Assembly (NCBI GenBank): GCA_010015655.1
Contig: ML976782.1
Coordinates: forward strand, 5,697-30,731
Reading direction: 5' to 3'
Origin: Bimuria novae-zelandiae CBS 107.79
Taxonomy: Eukaryota; Ascomycota; Dothideomycetes; Pleosporales; Didymosphaeriaceae
Length of the DNA stretch: 25,035 nucleotides
The notes under the pieces were generated by a model that saw only the letters and a list, made by a program, of their open reading frames with translations, did no database searches and had not been told where the DNA came from. Positions 1 to 8,650 of the stretch are shown here, piece by piece. The translations under genes and the position numbers were made by a program. How positions within the stretch are numbered: the stretch's first letter is position 1; each line of letters begins with the position of its first letter.

Positions 1-135
1 CTTGAGAAGGATTTTTCCAGCTCATCTTTACCTATATAGGAAGGTGCCAAGGTTAGCCGAGGTAATTCCCAAGGTCAGATGAGTTGCCGACACAGTTAGC
101 ATTGATTGCAATCTTCACTAGCCGCTTAGCGCGTT

Positions 136-1187
136 CATTAGGCGGGGTGCCACTCTTTGGCGCCCATACTTGCAGCGTCACAGGCATTAGAGCGGTAGAG
201 GCTGGTTTCCAGATTGTGGAATCTCAAATTCCGAAACCAGTTAACGGGATGCGACTCCCCTCCCTCTAACGAGACACAAACCGCCAATTTCGGTTTCTAA
301 AATTTAAAATTCTTACTGGCCTTCTGCAGGGCCACCTTCGGAATCGAAGAAAGATAGTCGAGATTCGATTACCAAAATTCAAAATCCTACCTCTAAGAAT
401 TTATAAACCAGTTATCGTAAGATGTCCTTCGAAAGTGAGTTACGGTTTATGAGATTGTGGGAAAGGGCGCTTGCAGCAACCCTGGCAGAAATGCACAATC
501 TAAAATCGTATTTCTAGATTCAAACGCTGCCTCTGCTCGCTGCAGCGTGCGTCCCACTTCGACCTGCTCTGCAAAGGGATGCAGAGCCGCCCCGGAGGCT
601 CGCACTAAAACCACCCGCCACGACCGCATTTCCATGCTTCTAGAAAGATAAATAACGTTATAAGCAAAGTTAATCACGTAGGTCCATAGAATAGTCTAGA
701 AAGTGAAACCGTAATCCGTAAGGTAACCAGTAATCGAATACCCGTTTCTTCAATGTGGATTCCAAAACCGAGATTTGACTTTTGGATTAATGCCTTTCGC
801 TTGTAAGCGCTTGGATAGACCAGGTCAGGCGCCCTTTTCCACAAGTCTCTGTCGCTTACAGTAGCACACAGCGGCATTCATTAGGCGTGGTGCCGCCCTT
901 GGCGCCCATACTTGCAGCGTCAGAGGCATTAGAGCGAGACCGGTTTACCGCTTGTGGAATCTCGAAACCAGTTCACAGGATGCGATCCCTCCCTCTAATA
1001 AGGCGCAAACCGCCAATCTCGGTTCTTCTTTCCAAAATTGAACAAACGAATTATTATTAGGGGCACTTCCTAGGATTATAGGGAAGTGGCACTTGTAGCA
1101 ACCTTAAGTGCAGAATCGAAGAAAGATATTCGAGATTCGATTACTAGGTTCCGAAGTTAAAAATCGTATTTCTAGCTTCGAGCTCTC
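136..1187. repeat. Two diverged copies of a non-coding repeat
   Basis: Bases 136-292 and 879-1027 are clearly related: both run from CATTAGGCG through a GGCGCCCATACTTGCAGCGT core to AACCGCCAAT. A second shared block follows in each copy, at about 340-400 and 1111-1187, around GAATCGAAGAAAGATA and GAGATTCGATTAC. A third shared piece (GGGAA..GGC.CTTG.AGCAACC) is at about 458-500 and 1080-1110, so the order inside the copies is partly rearranged. No long ORF with recognisable protein sequence lies in either copy. This is a direct duplication with a period of about 740 bp, or two neighbouring insertions of one unknown repeat family. Neither terminal inverted repeats nor a target duplication could be assigned. 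Confidence 0.65.
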
Positions 1188-1343
1188 GTTTTTGCATAAC
1201 GCACTTTGGCTCTTCTCTGGTGAGGTGCTTAAAGTATGTATGTTAAATAGGAAATAGAAGTCACGTCCTGGTTATTTCATTTCTAAATTCCAAGATTAAC
1301 TTTCGAATGGCTCTCTTCTTTCGGCTGGTCGTGCTCAGCCAAC

Positions 1344-1652
1344 GTGGCATCTTCGACAAAACATGCCCAGCAAACGCCAAGAATGGATATGGAAAATGAT
1401 GATCCAAAATTGGATATCGGCTTATACCGTTCCATAACCGAAGCTATCGAGATACGTAACGTGGAATTTCAAATTAGACTAAAAAAAAGTTTTTTGCTAC
1501 ACTCGCTTGTAGAATCGACTTCTAGTTTTATAACTTTAAGACTTGATTTCTGCCCAGGCCAACTTACCCTGCAAAGCGTTAGGATTAAATTAAGTAATAA
1601 TTTATTTTATTGCATTCGAAAGTTAAAACCCAATTACGAATTTCAGATATAA
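1344..1652 (+). CDS. Unrecognised ORF, possible gene fragment
   Basis: An open frame of about 100 codons. The first base triplet is GTG; the first ATG lies further in, at the segment reading MDMENDDPKLDIGLYRS. The first 40 residues look coding-like (mixed charged and hydrophobic, SITEAIEIRN). The rest is Leu/Phe/Lys-rich in AT-rich DNA and could be chance. I recognise no domain, and no splice sites are obvious. It is either a broken remnant or not a gene at all. Confidence 0.15.
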   Translation: MASSTKHAQQTPRMDMENDDPKLDIGLYRSITEAIEIRNVEFQIRLKKSFLLHSLVESTSSFITLRLDFCPGQLTLQSVRIKLSNNLFYCIRKLKPNYEFQI

Positions 1653-2429
1653 ATCTACTTTACAGATTTGAAGTCGATCTAGCAAGGCTCCTGAAGCAAC
1701 GCTAGGCCTATGCGGAGAGAAAGTCTCCAAGTTACAAAACCGAAAGCCAATTCTGTAAGCGCAATAGAGCCATTTCAAGCTCCAATGCATGGACCATATT
1801 CTATATCTGCAAGAGAATCTCTTCCACTACAAGCGCCTGCAAAATTCATCCGGAACGGAGTCTATACTAAATCCATACCGAATTCTTAGAAGTCTTTAAC
1901 TCCTTAGGGCCGAAATGTGCCTCATCATCTTTCTTAATCGGTCTCGACGGGACGAATATTCGGTTGCCCCCAGAAGGAATCCAGCCAAAGCAATAAGACA
2001 AAGGCTCAGTTATCTCAGCCACTTCATTTTCAATTGGGGAGAAGACGATCGGCCATTTGCTCGATCTCCGACCATTCCCCCATCGTATCATAGTCGGGCG
2101 TCAAACATCATGGGCAATTCCGAGAGACCAGTGCTTTACCAAATTGATGTAGATAGCGGTCTTGACATCGAAATTAGTAGCATACATGATTGAAGTATAC
2201 TATTTTGTATTCAAGAGGGGTTTTCTTATGTGCAAGTTAGCAAATCGAGCACTGGGCCATGCGCTACCTAACAGTTTCGCATTTTAGTGAAGAATGGCAC
2301 AAGACGATATCTTATAGACTAATTAAAGTCGTAAGCTAGATAGAAAACATGCTGTAACATTGGACTACAACATCAGAACAAGATAAAAGCACACATCTAG
2401 CTTATAGGAAAGACCTTTCTAATGCGCTA
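1653..2429. other. Unassigned stretch with possible coding remnant
   Basis: Nothing here could be assigned with confidence. On the minus strand 1867-2091 is open and reads in a protein-like way around FSPIENEVAEITEPLSYCFG. The plus strand of the same segment also contains protein-like runs (SFLIGLDGTNIRLPPEGIQ) interrupted by stops, so the coding strand is undecided. The remainder, up to the transposon end at 2430, is AT-rich and without features I can name. Confidence 0.25.
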
Positions 2430-2535
2430 ACATCCCCCACTGCGTAACGAGACACACTGCGTGCCGAGACAAATAAGGGGTACTTTGACTTTCAGCAACC
2501 AGAAAGCTCAATGCGCACAACGAATATTGCTATAA
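2430..2535 (+). repeat. Left terminal inverted repeat of outer element
   Basis: This is the inverted partner of 6677-6779. Differences between the two arms are mostly C/T and G/A, as RIP would give. Confidence 0.75.
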
Positions 2536-2620
2536 CTTATTGCTGTGCGTTAGACTGCATCTCGAAGTGTGTGGGATCGCTGTGTCGAAGCTAGTCTCGA
2601 CGCTGGAAGCGCGTTTGCTA

Positions 2621-2907
2621 TCGGTGATTCTGGAAATACCTGCTCGACCCACTTAAGGCGTATTTCTCATCAGACTGCGCGTATTTTCTGTTCTGGTCTC
2701 CTTTTTTTCGCTTTTCTCTCCACCACACAAGGAACTTTGGATAATAATATACTAAAAGTAGATAAAGGGCTTCTATAGAGTTATAAGTACCCCCCTTAAA
2801 TTTTTTAGAAGATTTAAGTTTTTTGCGTTCAAGAAAATACAAGAAAAGGAAGGATTGACGATGACTGGCTGGCTCTGTGGGTCGAGCAGGTATTTCCGAA
2901 ACGATAA
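2621..2907. mobile_element. 287-bp MITE sharing ends with the 3062-6358 transposon
   Basis: The left end reads TCGGTGATTCTGGAAATACC then TGCTCGACCCAC. The right end carries the inverted form of GGAAATACCTGCTCGACCCAC with a few changes at the tip. TA flanks both sides (2619-2620 and 2908-2909). The terminal 30 or so bases match those of the neighbouring 3.3-kb Tc1/IS630-type element, but the interior does not resemble it, and no transposase is encoded. It is a non-autonomous element presumably moved by that family's transposase. It sits inside the outer element. Confidence 0.8.
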
Positions 2908-3212
2908 TAACCAAAAACACACAAGCTATGTCTTCTCGCTACTCCCAATCCCAAGTCGGATATAACAATAATCCGTACGCTTGTGCAACTCGCACAGCCA
3001 CATATCTTACAATAAAATACCCCACTAGCGCATGAGGTACGTGCGGGGCCATCTCGCATTATCGGTGATTCTGGAAATACCTGCTCGACCCACTGTTTTA
3101 GTAAGCGCTTCCCCGCCTTCATTCTCCACCACCCAAAATGGGTGACAGGAAATGTTTATTGAGAATATACACCTACTTTTAACCCCTGTTCGATTGCTAA
3201 GGGTGAATTAAT

Positions 3213-4841
3213 ATGCCAGAGACTCGTAGGAGACGTAAAGCGACGCAGGTGTTTGACGCTGGGGTTAACCCTCCGGGCAACAAGCGGCGTAGGCGTAATA
3301 AGGGCCCCACCGCCACTAGCAAGGCCAGGGAGCCCTTGCAAGAGTTGTAACAAGACAGCCAATTGGCTGTTGACGCGCAGGCCGACGAGGTGTTTAAGGA
3401 CGACGATATTATAGACGCGGAGTTGTACGCAGAGGATGAGGAGAACCAGCCTCCAGGCCAGCTACCAAGTGTGCCGAGCAGGTTACCGAGCCTCCGCCTG
3501 AGTTCTGATACCCCTAAGGCTGCCAGGGAGGCTGCCAAGGAGCCTGAGCATGAGGAGGAGGAGCCATTAGTTACTGCCCGTTGGCGCGCCTTTTTGGGGA
3601 AGGACTCCCTCGCCCACCACCAAGACTTTGATAGTAAAGCTATTATAGACGATTGGACGTCAACAGGGCTCTGGGAGTGGGTAGACGACGTTGTAAGAGA
3701 CCTCGCGAATGAGCAGCCGCCGCAGAGAGCCTCTGTTAAGAGCCTTACTGCTACTGTATATACGAGCAAGCAGCCAAAGGAGCTGCGACTTATTAAGTCG
3801 CTCTGGCGTGGAGAGGTCCTTAGATTTGATCACGTAAGGGAGCAGGCCCGGCAGCTTAAGGAGACGTTAAATGAGGTTATCCGCGTCGACTTTGACTTGA
3901 AGTTGCAGCTCACAGAAACGCCGCAAAACGCCCAAACGCGTAATGGGGGGGTATTGCAAGGCCAGCCAGGGATCCGACTGACGGCAACAAATCAGCAACT
4001 TCTGGATTTGCCTGAGGTGCTCGCCGCCGAGGTTGCTGCAGGTAACGGCGTTGCGATACAGATCCGCGATAAATGGAGGTGCCAGGACTCTAAGTGTCGT
4101 AACCACTCCTTCTGCTGCTGGGTATCGCGGACGCCAGGGAGAGTTGATCGCTTCGAGGACCACTACCCAGCCGATAGCAATATCGTGGCGATCTGGGCGC
4201 GCGAGATAACCCTCGGAGAGAGCAGCGTCGAGGCTCCTTCAGACAATATACGTTTATGCCTGGCCAACGCGAGGGCGCGGGCGGCTAAGGAGAAGGCACA
4301 GAGGCGCAAGAAACGGGCGGCCAGCGACAGCGGCAGCAGCAGTGGAGATGCCTTTGACAAGTGTATCAGACTCATCACGGCCAATACTATGCAGCAATTA
4401 GCCCAAAGTCAAGCTTTGCTGCGTCCTCCACCCGAGGCAGCCGGACCAGCTGAGCCCTTAAGGCTCGATTGGGAGCCTCTAACTTACCAAAACATGTCGG
4501 AGCTATCAACCCACACCTGGAAGTTCTTCACATATTGGAAATCTAAAGCTTTTGCCGGCCAGGTTGCAGAGATTAATAAGGTGCTGGAGACAGTCGTCCA
4601 AGGCTCCGGGATTGATATTAATATGCTCATGGATCCGTCGGACGGAGGCATGCCGTTTAGCGTCTAGAGGGAGGATTTTGCCCTACCTGTCGGGCTGCTC
4701 CTGCGGCTGCGCAGCATGGCAAAACAATGGCGATCTAAGTACGCTGGACTCACAGAAAGCGAAATTGAGGGCGCCGCAGAGGCTTAAGAGAGTGAAGACG
4801 AGCAGAAATTACGTGACGAGAGACGTAGGGAAGTTAACTGA
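3213..4841 (+). pseudogene. Accessory gene of the two-gene transposon, copy 1 (stops at 3 codons)
   Basis: ATG at 3213 opens a single register of 542 codons to TGA at 4839-4841, broken only by TAA at 3348, TAG at 4665 and TAA at 4785. These fit CAA or TGG codons changed by RIP. The N-terminus is very basic (ETRRRRKAT, KRRRRNK), like a nuclear-localisation or DNA-contact segment. An acidic Pro-rich stretch follows, then a helical middle part. A Cys/His cluster follows at residues 290-317: C290, C295, H298, C301, C302 and H317, within WRCQDSKC and NHSFCCW. A Lys/Arg-rich tail with Ser/Gly repeats comes next, then a conserved C-terminal block around GLLLRLRSMAKQWRSKYAGL. The diverged copy at 12403-14121 preserves the same order. 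Function is unknown. A zinc-binding, DNA-associated partner of the transposase is inference. Confidence 0.7.
3937..3957 (+). repeat. CGCGTAAT-G7-TATT motif in accessory gene
   Basis: This is a G-run motif encoding T-R-N-G-G-V inside the accessory gene. Near-identical 21-bp motifs occur three times in the diverged copy, at 12677, 12776 and 13196. The third is at the homologous position. Confidence 0.6.
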
Positions 4842-5236
4842 GTGGGGTGTTGCGGCGGGGGAGCTGGCGACATGGGCGTAGAAAACGCGTCGCAGGCACG
4901 GGCCACCCAGCGCATTTGAACGAAGTTAAGACGATTTTTCTGTCAATTTGACTAAGTACATGCATGTTTTATAGTGAGTTACTATGAAGTTGCCTCTACT
5001 AGCGTCGGCCGCTGTCACTAAAACAACCTACCATGTTAACGCCGCCAACGCCTCTCCACCTATAACTCCACAACCATAACAGCTATTCGAAATCCGACAA
5101 CAGCAATTAATTCAGCGACCTCGTTTCTACCTTGCCTAGTTATCGCGGTATTTATTTCCTGGCGTTGTGGGTGCAAAATCCCCGCCGCCATGAAGGCTGC
5201 CCTGACACCTCTCTGATAGACTTTCTCCGCGCGCAG

Positions 5237-6241
5237 TCACGCCGCCACCCACCTATAATACGTATAGAACTTGCTTGCGGCAGGCATGTTATAGCAAATA
5301 GCCTGCACAGCTTCCTCTAAGAAGTAGGCAAAGTTGGCGTACACGTTGGCCCGCTCGAAGTTCCGTTTTATCTAGCTTTTTAGAGCCTTAAAGGTCTGCT
5401 CGATCGGGTTGAAATTAGGCGAGTATGGCGGTAAGTATTCTAGTATTACGCCTGCGTCTCTACACAGTTGCTAGAGCCTTACTAACTTATGGATAGACGC
5501 GTTGTTAAGGAGTATTACCGATTGTTTGCCCGGCCAGGAGTTGCAAAGTGGGAGCACCTGAGTAGCCATAAAATGCTCCATCAGCTCTGCAGTAATTGCT
5601 CCCTGGTATACGACGTGGGTGAGGTAACCAGACGCGTCCATGGCCGGCAGAACGCTCCACCTCTCCGAGCGTCGCGCTGAGTAGACGGCGTCAACAGGGC
5701 TATTGACGGGCGACCAGCCGTACTTCCTATCGCCAGTTCGCTCGTTGGCGGCGCTCTCGTCGAGGCAGACGACTTGATCAGTTGTATATATTTGCTGGCA
5801 GCGCGCACGGAAGGCCCGGCGGAGTAGCTCGTTGCGCTCGGCCGCAGCTTTTGAAGCTGCCTTTCTGCTCCAATTAAGTTTGGCCAAGGTCTCCCAGAGG
5901 GATGGGATGGAGATCCGCACGTTAAAGTCGTCGTACAAGAAGGCCTGCATCTCGTCCAAATACATGGTTGGTTTGCCCCTGAGGTGTTCGAGCAGCTTAT
6001 CTCTATGAAACTAACTAAGTATAGGTGGGCGCCCACGCCGAACACCAGGGGGCCCGTATGGCTGGCCAAAGTACTCCATCGACAATTTAATCCTCCTAGT
6101 AGTAGAGCAGGCGACGCCTGTTGTTCTCTAGATTGAGCAATTTAAGTGGCCGGCGGCTAACTTTTCGAGTACTGCCTGCAGCACCGAGGGCTGCAATCTA
6201 TGCCTAGTAGGTCTCCCAGGAGTATGAGGCATATTGTTCAT
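5237..6241 (-). pseudogene. Tc1/IS630-family DD34E transposase, copy 1, RIP-inactivated
   Basis: An uninterrupted register of 335 codons runs from ATG at 6241 to TGA at 5237-5239, the usual length for the IS630/Tc1 group. An N-terminal helix-turn-helix region (PGRPTRHRLQPS..., then RRGRPP) precedes the YLDEMQAFL segment seen in fungal IS630-like transposases. The DDE domain then follows: D161 in VVCLDESAANERT, position 246 in LLNNASIH, and E281 in YSPNFNPIEQ. The 34-residue spacing between the last two gives DD34E. Position 246 should be Asp but is Asn. In-frame TAG codons lie at 6128-6130, 6011-6013, 5471-5473 and 5372-5374, each one RIP step from TGG. Catalysis is therefore lost twice over. 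It is convergent with the accessory gene of the same element. Confidence 0.85.
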
Positions 6242-6676
6242 GGGGGCAACGTTGGAGGATAACGTTGTTGGGGTGAGGTTGTCAAATTACCCCACCCGAA
6301 GCTAGATCGGATGACTGACTAATATTTGTGGGTCGAGCAGGTATTTCCAGAATCATAATAGCCCGGACTGGTGGTTCGCTTCCGCTGGAAGTACTGATTG
6401 ACGAGGCGGCGCTGCATGAAATCGCGCCCTACAGCGCGCATAGGGCTGATGATGACTTCCTAGTATCGGAGGGAGGTTGTGCGGCTAGGATAAGGCAATT
6501 CTACAAAAATTCGGAAAAAAAAGGCTTAAGGTTGGCGCTGTAGGTAGGGAAGCATGTTATGCCACGACACTAGGCGCTGTGCAAATTAGGCGTAGAAGTA
6601 AAAATATAAACGTAATTTTTAAAGAAAGTAAAACATAGACATGTAGAATTAGCTATAGTAGATTATTTTTATAAAA

Positions 6677-6779
6677 TTATAGCAATATTCGTCGTGCGCA
6701 TGGGCTTTCTGGTTGTTAAAAGTCTAAGTACCCCTCACTTGTCTCGCCACACAGTGTCTCGCTACGCAGTGAGGGACGT
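6677..6779 (-). repeat. Right terminal inverted repeat of outer element
   Basis: This is the inverted partner of 2430-2535. The TA target dinucleotide follows at 6780-6781. Confidence 0.75.
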
Positions 6780-6830
6780 TACCTTTCAAAAGCCCGCCTG
6801 CTCTCGACTTCGGAATGGGGCGGGAAAGCC

Positions 6831-7622
6831 TTAAGCCGTATGCCCCATCTCAGGCCTCTCCAGCATTTCCTGCAGATCAGCAACCTGCTTTTTCAACGCT
6901 GCAATCTCAAGCTCCATCTTCAATTTCGATCTTGGCTTAGGCTTGGTGACGTGTGCGTTCTCTCCGATCAAGTCACCATTCGCATCAAGTTCCATACCCT
7001 TCTCTTTTAGCATCTTCACAGTCACCGCTGGTAGTTCCGCAAATGTTTCTACAAAGGGGATTCCATATGTCTCACAAGACATCTTCACGTTTGTGTAGCG
7101 CCAATAATTCTTGCCGCAACAAACAACGACCTTTCCGCTGTCGGTGTATTTCCCAAGTTCCCATAGCGTAACCGGTGACTGAGTCGCTACGTCAAAGAAG
7201 AAGCAAATCACATCAGCTTGTTCAAGTGCGGAGAGCTCCCAGTCGACTTGCTGGCGCATGGATTCTTCGTCATTCTTCCACTCTGGACGGCGGGGGTTGT
7301 TGACGGTGATAGGATAGGGAGAGAGTTCGAGAGCCATGCGCGGTTGCCATTGCACTGCTCTCCCCATCTCAATGGAGCCAGCGAGGAAAACGGAGAACTT
7401 GCGATAGATTGGAGGTTTTGGGGGCAAGCAGTGCACGAATTCTCCGTGCTTCGGCAATTTAACAGGAAGCTCTGGAAGCTGATGAAACCCGTCTGGGATT
7501 TGGTTGTTGAGATTGATGGTCTGACATGGCGATGGGGTGGTGATTTCATGCCCGTGAGACTGATCCGCAGCGACGGATACGGGACCATTATCCGCTCCAG
7601 CGTTCGAGATAATGGAAGCCAT
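6831..7622 (-). CDS. Nucleoside 2-deoxyribosyltransferase-like protein
   Basis: An intact single-exon ORF of 263 residues. Residues 1-73 are a low-complexity N-terminal extension without a signal peptide. From residue 74 the domain resembles the Nuc_deoxyrib_tr_2 family: SVFLAGSIEMG at 77-87 (nucleotide-fold strand and loop), NNPRRPEW at 108-115, QVDWELSALEQADVICFFFD at 125-144, and SPVTLWELGKY at 149-159. In the last motif E155 matches the catalytic glutamate of the family's ELG motif. KVVVCC and YGIPF follow. Residues about 225-260 form a charged, heptad-like coiled coil. Family members cleave or transfer deoxyribose between bases, but the substrate here is unknown. It shows no RIP stops although transposon ends lie 51 bp downstream, so it is likely still functional or recently active. 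Confidence 0.8.
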   Translation of the reverse strand: MASIISNAGADNGPVSVAADQSHGHEITTPSPCQTINLNNQIPDGFHQLPELPVKLPKHGEFVHCLPPKPPIYRKFSVFLAGSIEMGRAVQWQPRMALELSPYPITVNNPRRPEWKNDEESMRQQVDWELSALEQADVICFFFDVATQSPVTLWELGKYTDSGKVVVCCGKNYWRYTNVKMSCETYGIPFVETFAELPAVTVKMLKEKGMELDANGDLIGENAHVTKPKPRSKLKMELEIAALKKQVADLQEMLERPEMGHTA

Positions 7623-7747
7623 GGAATCTACCTACGGTATAGTAGACGGCAGACTGTAAATGATGGAAAGTTCGATGATGAAGATGTGATGCTGAGAGTG
7701 TAGAACACGAAGTGGATGCTTTTCAGGTTCGAATGGAAGCCCGCATT
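7623..7747. promoter_or_regulatory. 5' flank of the deoxyribosyltransferase-like gene
   Basis: A short AT-moderate interval lies between the ATG at 7622 and the end of the upstream remnant at 7748 on the same strand. It must hold the promoter and 5' leader. No specific site could be picked out with confidence. Confidence 0.3.
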
Positions 7748-8074
7748 TTATATTATTCCCGACTGACGTACGGGCCTACTAGCACTCGCCTGTGTGGCGG
7801 TGCAGACAGGCTGCGAGTCTGCACAAGTAACATTGAAACCTGCCCCATTAAAGGCACAGCCATGATAGTTATCGTTTCTTGGCCATCACTCCAAACCAAT
7901 AACATCACTAAGTGGGCACGCAAACTCGATGACATCTAGGATGTTGTCGTATGTAATTGCAGCTGCGGCCCCAAAAGCGGAGCCCATTCCCGCGGGGCAA
8001 GTTCGATTGCCCATGAAGCATGCACGAGTATCATGAGCTCTCTTGTCAACGAGTGCATAGTGAGTCTGCCTTAC
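7748..8074 (-). pseudogene. Cysteine-rich secreted-protein-like remnant
   Basis: One minus-strand register of 109 codons is strongly protein-like and ends at TAA 7748-7750, with a single TGA at 7886-7888 (codon 63). It shows LVDKR at residues 8-12, which resembles a Kex2-type pro-peptide cleavage site. Six cysteines follow (positions 19, 26, 53, 73, 84 and 91), with Gly/Ala-rich GMGSAFGAAAAITYDNI between the second and third. The start is not visible. A TAG lies just upstream in this register, within a possible splice acceptor (ATTATAG, about 8075). An upstream exon with a signal peptide would then lie at 8100-8300, but I could not define it convincingly. The architecture (pro-region, KR, even number of Cys) is that of small secreted fungal proteins. 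No family is recognised. The TGA suggests decay, or a short intron I have missed. Confidence 0.45.
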
Positions 8075-8587
8075 CTATAATAGTTTGTCTGCGCCATGCA
8101 GGCTACTCCTCTTCACCAGCGCCTGGAGGCACGGCGATTACCTGTAGGCAGCTTGTGGACAGCGAGGGCAGAATCCAGAGCTAACGGTAAGGATGATCCC
8201 ACACTGCGTCTCGGCAAAGCCCGAATTCCCATCAATTGCGGATCTGCACTTTCCTCTCCTGCGCCCTCTTTCAAATTCCAAATTTGGGATCAAGGTCTCC
8301 CAAAAGACTTCGAAAACGGGATTTCCAAAGGCATTAACCTGAAAGACGAGTGCATCCTAAGTGCATGCCAAAACGAGTTTAAAACGCTCATCATACTCCC
8401 ATCGCTATTCTAGATTTCCACTTGATTGTACACTACATGTTGAAAACATGCTGGATGAGTTTGTGAACCAAATAACTCATGTATATCCCCTCTGCCACTA
8501 GAGGTAAGCTATCTCCTATATACCCAGGCGCAAACATCTTAGATAACTGGCAAACAGCAAACAAAAGGAAAATAAGCCATCAGCTCG
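8075..8587. other. Unassigned stretch between gene remnants
   Basis: A plus-strand ORF at 8096-8413 (105 codons) has a moderately protein-like second half (DQGLPKDFENGISKGINLKDE) but no recognised domain. On the minus strand an ATG near 8246 opens a short frame with an Ala/Leu-rich segment (SLPLALDSALAVHKLP). It could be an upstream exon of the cysteine-rich remnant, but this is speculation. I cannot choose between the two strands. Confidence 0.2.
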
Positions 8588-8650
8588 GTGGCAAACATCA
8601 AAAACAAACAAAAGGAAAACAAGCCATCAGCTCAGTGGCAAACATCAAAC
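8549..8650 (+). repeat. Tandem repeat of a 41-47 bp unit
   Basis: Unit 1 (8549-8589) and unit 2 (8590-8636) both start GGCAAACA and end AAGCCATCAGCTC.G, and a third partial unit starts at 8637. They differ by a 6-bp insertion and a few substitutions. The array overlaps the start of the acidic ORF and gives its Lys/Gln/Asn-rich N-terminus. Confidence 0.8.

Larger units (their letters stand above)
3062..6358. mobile_element. Two-gene Tc1/IS630-type (DD34E) transposon, copy 1
   Basis: The 3297-bp element is bounded by imperfect inverted repeats of about 32 bp (GATTCTGGAAATACCTGCTC then GACCCAC) and TA on both sides (3060-3061 and 6359-6360). It holds two genes facing each other: an accessory gene on the plus strand (3213-4841) and a transposase on the minus strand (5237-6241), with about 395 bp between their stop codons. 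Both frames are intact in register but carry TAG/TAA stops of the RIP type. A related but strongly diverged copy with identical architecture lies at about 12213-15623. Subterminal sequence (GCTTCCCCGCCTTCAT) is also shared with that copy. The copy is inactive as it stands. Confidence 0.85.
3032..6543 (+). pseudogene. Small ORF split by the 3062-6358 transposon insertion
   Basis: An ATG at 3032 opens a frame that reads ten codons to the TA target site at 3060-3061. Leaving out the inserted transposon and one TA copy, the frame continues without a break at 6361 for 60 codons to a TAG ending at 6543. The rejoined product would be about 71 residues, with segments such as LPLEVLIDEAALHEIAP and EGGCAARIRQFYKN. 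I do not recognise it. It belongs either to the outer TIR element or to a small gene that element carried. Continuity of frame across the junction could be chance (one in three). Confidence 0.3.
2430..6779. mobile_element. Outer TIR DNA transposon, host of nested insertions
   Basis: Long inverted repeats lie at 2430-2535 and 6677-6779. Read inward, the right one begins ACGTCCCTCACTGCGTAGCG and the left one ACATCCCCCACTGCGTAACG. The similarity continues for about 105 bp through a GAGACA.... AGGGGTACTT segment to GAATATTGCTATAA. TA dinucleotides sit directly outside both ends (2428-2429 and 6780-6781), as expected for Tc1/mariner-type insertion. Subtracting the two elements nested inside leaves only about 760 bp of host element. 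It is therefore a non-autonomous or internally deleted copy with no transposase of its own visible. The right end lies 51 bp beyond the stop codon of the deoxyribosyltransferase-like gene. Confidence 0.75.

Noticed and set aside
3197..3769. 190-codon minus-strand ORF opposite the accessory gene
   Set aside because: It is Ser/Leu/Ala-rich antisense of a GC-rich coding strand. The plus-strand frame is conserved in the second copy and this one is not.
5581..6069. 162-codon minus-strand ORF overlapping the transposase
   Set aside because: It is a shifted frame of the transposase with no domain. The DDE motifs lie in the other register.
6953..7703. Plus-strand ORFs over the deoxyribosyltransferase-like gene
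   Set aside because: They are antisense of a gene with clear family motifs, and show no recognisable protein features of their own.
7801..7825. TGCAGAC...GTCTGCA hairpin as a possible tRNA or terminator
   Set aside because: It has no cloverleaf or T-run, and it lies within the cysteine-rich coding remnant.
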